Below are positions 5,407 to 6,319 of a DNA stretch of 6,319 nucleotides, piece after piece. The translations under genes and the position numbers were made by a program. The stretch covers positions 1 through 6,319 of the forward strand of contig WFPV01000153.1 of assembly GCA_015487405.1 (NCBI GenBank). The letters run 5' to 3'. This DNA is from Aquifex sp. (GTDB lineage: Bacteria; Aquificota; Aquificia; Aquificales; Aquificaceae). The notes beneath the pieces are model-generated. The model made no database searches. It was not told the origin of the DNA and saw nothing but the letters and a program-made list of their open reading frames with translations. Numbering within the stretch: the first letter of the stretch is position 1; each line of letters begins with the position of its first letter.

Positions 5407-6045
5407 GACATTCTATTTTTACTCTGTAGTACAACCTTCCTTCCACACCAGGTTCTAGTACTGTATAAGAGGGCTTAGCAATTTTAAACACGTCGACTTT
5501 TAGAGTGCCCGAAGAGTCCAGCTCTACACCGCTTCCCCCTATATCCCCGTAGAAGGTATCCGTACCGGCGGGGGAGATAATTTCAATTTTGATATCATGG
5601 CCGCTATATTGGTTTTCCAGCAGTGTAGTATGTGTGGGAATTATATCAGCAATAAGCAATTTTTGTATAGTATCAACACCTATGTTTTTAAAGTCTATTC
5701 TGTATTCTAGAATGTCGCGGGGTTTTTGCATCGTTTGTTTTTCAAAAGCTTTCACCTGCGGTAACGTTCCTAACCCACTTTTCCAGTATTAGATTTCCTG
5801 TACCACCTGTACCTCTAAATTATTAGTAACGGTATCCATCACATCGTCAAAGTCGTCAAATTCCCCTTCCATACTTTTTCACTACATGTCTAATCTTTAG
5901 GTAGCCATTGGTATACTTTATACGGATCTGTTTCTTATTCCTCCGCTTGAGGTAATTTCGCAAGTATCTTTTAAAAAAGTCCCTTCATCTCTTAATTCTA
6001 CAACTATACTCCATATCCATACTTGAGAACGCCAAGTTCAGACAT
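5396..6045 (-). pseudogene. Broken gene for a DUF11-like surface protein
   Basis: From 5791 leftwards a frame stays open to a TAA at 5396-5398. Its core, KPRDILEYRIDFKNIGVDTI (residues 11-30 counted from a GTG at 5755) plus ADIIPTHTTLL, then LEPGVEGRLYYRVKIECPTD at the end, has the pattern of a DUF11 repeat: a P-G-D-like start, Tyr-x-Ile-x-x-x-Asn-x-Gly, Asp-x-(I/L)-Pro, and a late P-G strand. The same frame reads protein-like upstream, VVELRDEGTFLKDTCEITSS from 6004 and MEGEFDDFDDVMD from 5872. It is broken by stops at 5918, 5897, 5882, 5879 and 5789. A one-base shift near 6005 would add MSELGVLKYGYG, whose ATG is at 6045. I read it as a decayed secreted or cell-wall protein gene. The 119-residue GTG-started remnant could still be translated, but lacks a signal peptide. 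The upstream end is uncertain. Confidence 0.5.
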
Positions 6046-6319
6046 TGGAGGAAAGGTATTTAATGAAAATGAAGGAAGCGAGCCAAGACCAGACAGTCTC
6101 GTATTTAGCATTGTGAGGGAAACGTTTGTAAAAGCTTTTCATCCTATGCTTTATGTGTCTAAAAAAACCTCTCTACAACATTTCTACCGATACTTCCTAG
6201 GAATTTAGCCAATGAATGCCACCATAGCCTTACTGCCTCAGGACTAACTTCTATTCCCATTGTTTGCTTTAGAACTTTTGCTACCTTTCTAAAGGACAAT
6301 CCGTTAAAATACAAAACTA
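6038..6319 (-). pseudogene. Transposase remnant, internally deleted and frameshifted
   Basis: Reading leftwards from the window end, one frame gives VLYFNGLSFRKVAKVLKQ, then MGIEVSPEAVRLWW and HSLAK: the DNA-binding helix-turn-helix typical of DDE transposases. It passes directly into FLGSIGRNVVERFF and a TAG at 6159. The next frame carries on as RHIKHRMKSFYKRFP, then HNAKYETVWSWLASF and a stop at 6038. Asn-x-Val-Glu-x-Phe-Phe followed by a basic stretch and a Trp-Leu-x-x-Phe tail is the usual C-terminus around the last catalytic Glu. The roughly 100-residue core with the two Asp residues is missing near 6201-6206. The break in the second part falls in a T7 run (6161-6167): six T would restore the frame. 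The family is not certain, IS1-like or IS6-like being possible. The N-terminus lies outside the window. Confidence 0.65.

Noticed and set aside
5589..5792. Plus-strand 67-residue open frame
   Set aside because: It lies opposite the DUF11-like frame, which shows recognisable strand and Asn-x-Gly patterns; this one has none.
6023..6208. Plus-strand 61-residue open frame
   Set aside because: It lies opposite the transposase remnant and has no ribosome binding site or recognisable motif.

Overview
The window looks like chromosomal DNA of a thermophilic bacterium of the order Aquificales, most likely Aquifex aeolicus or a close relative. The basis is tight gene packing with 4-8 bp overlaps, heavy use of AGA/AGG and ATA codons, Lys/Glu/Ile-rich charged proteins, and an FlhB whose length and sequence fit the Aquifex protein as I recall it. 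The species name is recognition from memory, not a database match.

Left edge (1-473): the first 13 codons of a minus-strand zinc-ribbon protein that runs off the window, then a perfect 12-bp inverted repeat (102-143). After that comes an A/T-rich stretch with no intact gene. It reads like a decayed plus-strand gene that ends convergently against flhB.

Central minus-strand operon (3515 down to 474): mtnD, mtnC, a one-domain cupin, a YjbQ/UPF0047 protein and flhB. Overlaps of 8, 4 and 4 bp and a 1-bp gap make this look like one translationally coupled unit. MtnC and MtnD catalyse consecutive steps of methionine salvage: the enolase-phosphatase forms acireductone and the dioxygenase cleaves it. 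The cupin and YjbQ are plausible metabolic passengers. FlhB, the flagellar export switch protein, is the functional outlier and starts at TTG.

Divergent plus-strand operon (3572-5406): an ArsA/Get3-type ATPase with a C-terminal HSP20-like domain but no metal-binding cysteine pair, overlapping by 4 bp an endonuclease III with a complete 4Fe-4S motif and an archaeal-looking helix signature. The 56-bp divergent spacer holds a GC hairpin followed by a T run, and overlapping -10-like boxes on the two strands.

Right edge (5396-6319): minus-strand gene debris. There is a broken gene with a DUF11-like surface-protein domain, and next to it a transposase remnant that lacks its catalytic core and carries a frameshift in a T7 run. 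I see no intact novel defence or mobile system. The most unusual points are the methionine-salvage/flagellar operon, the hairpin in the divergent promoter, and the decayed genes at both edges.
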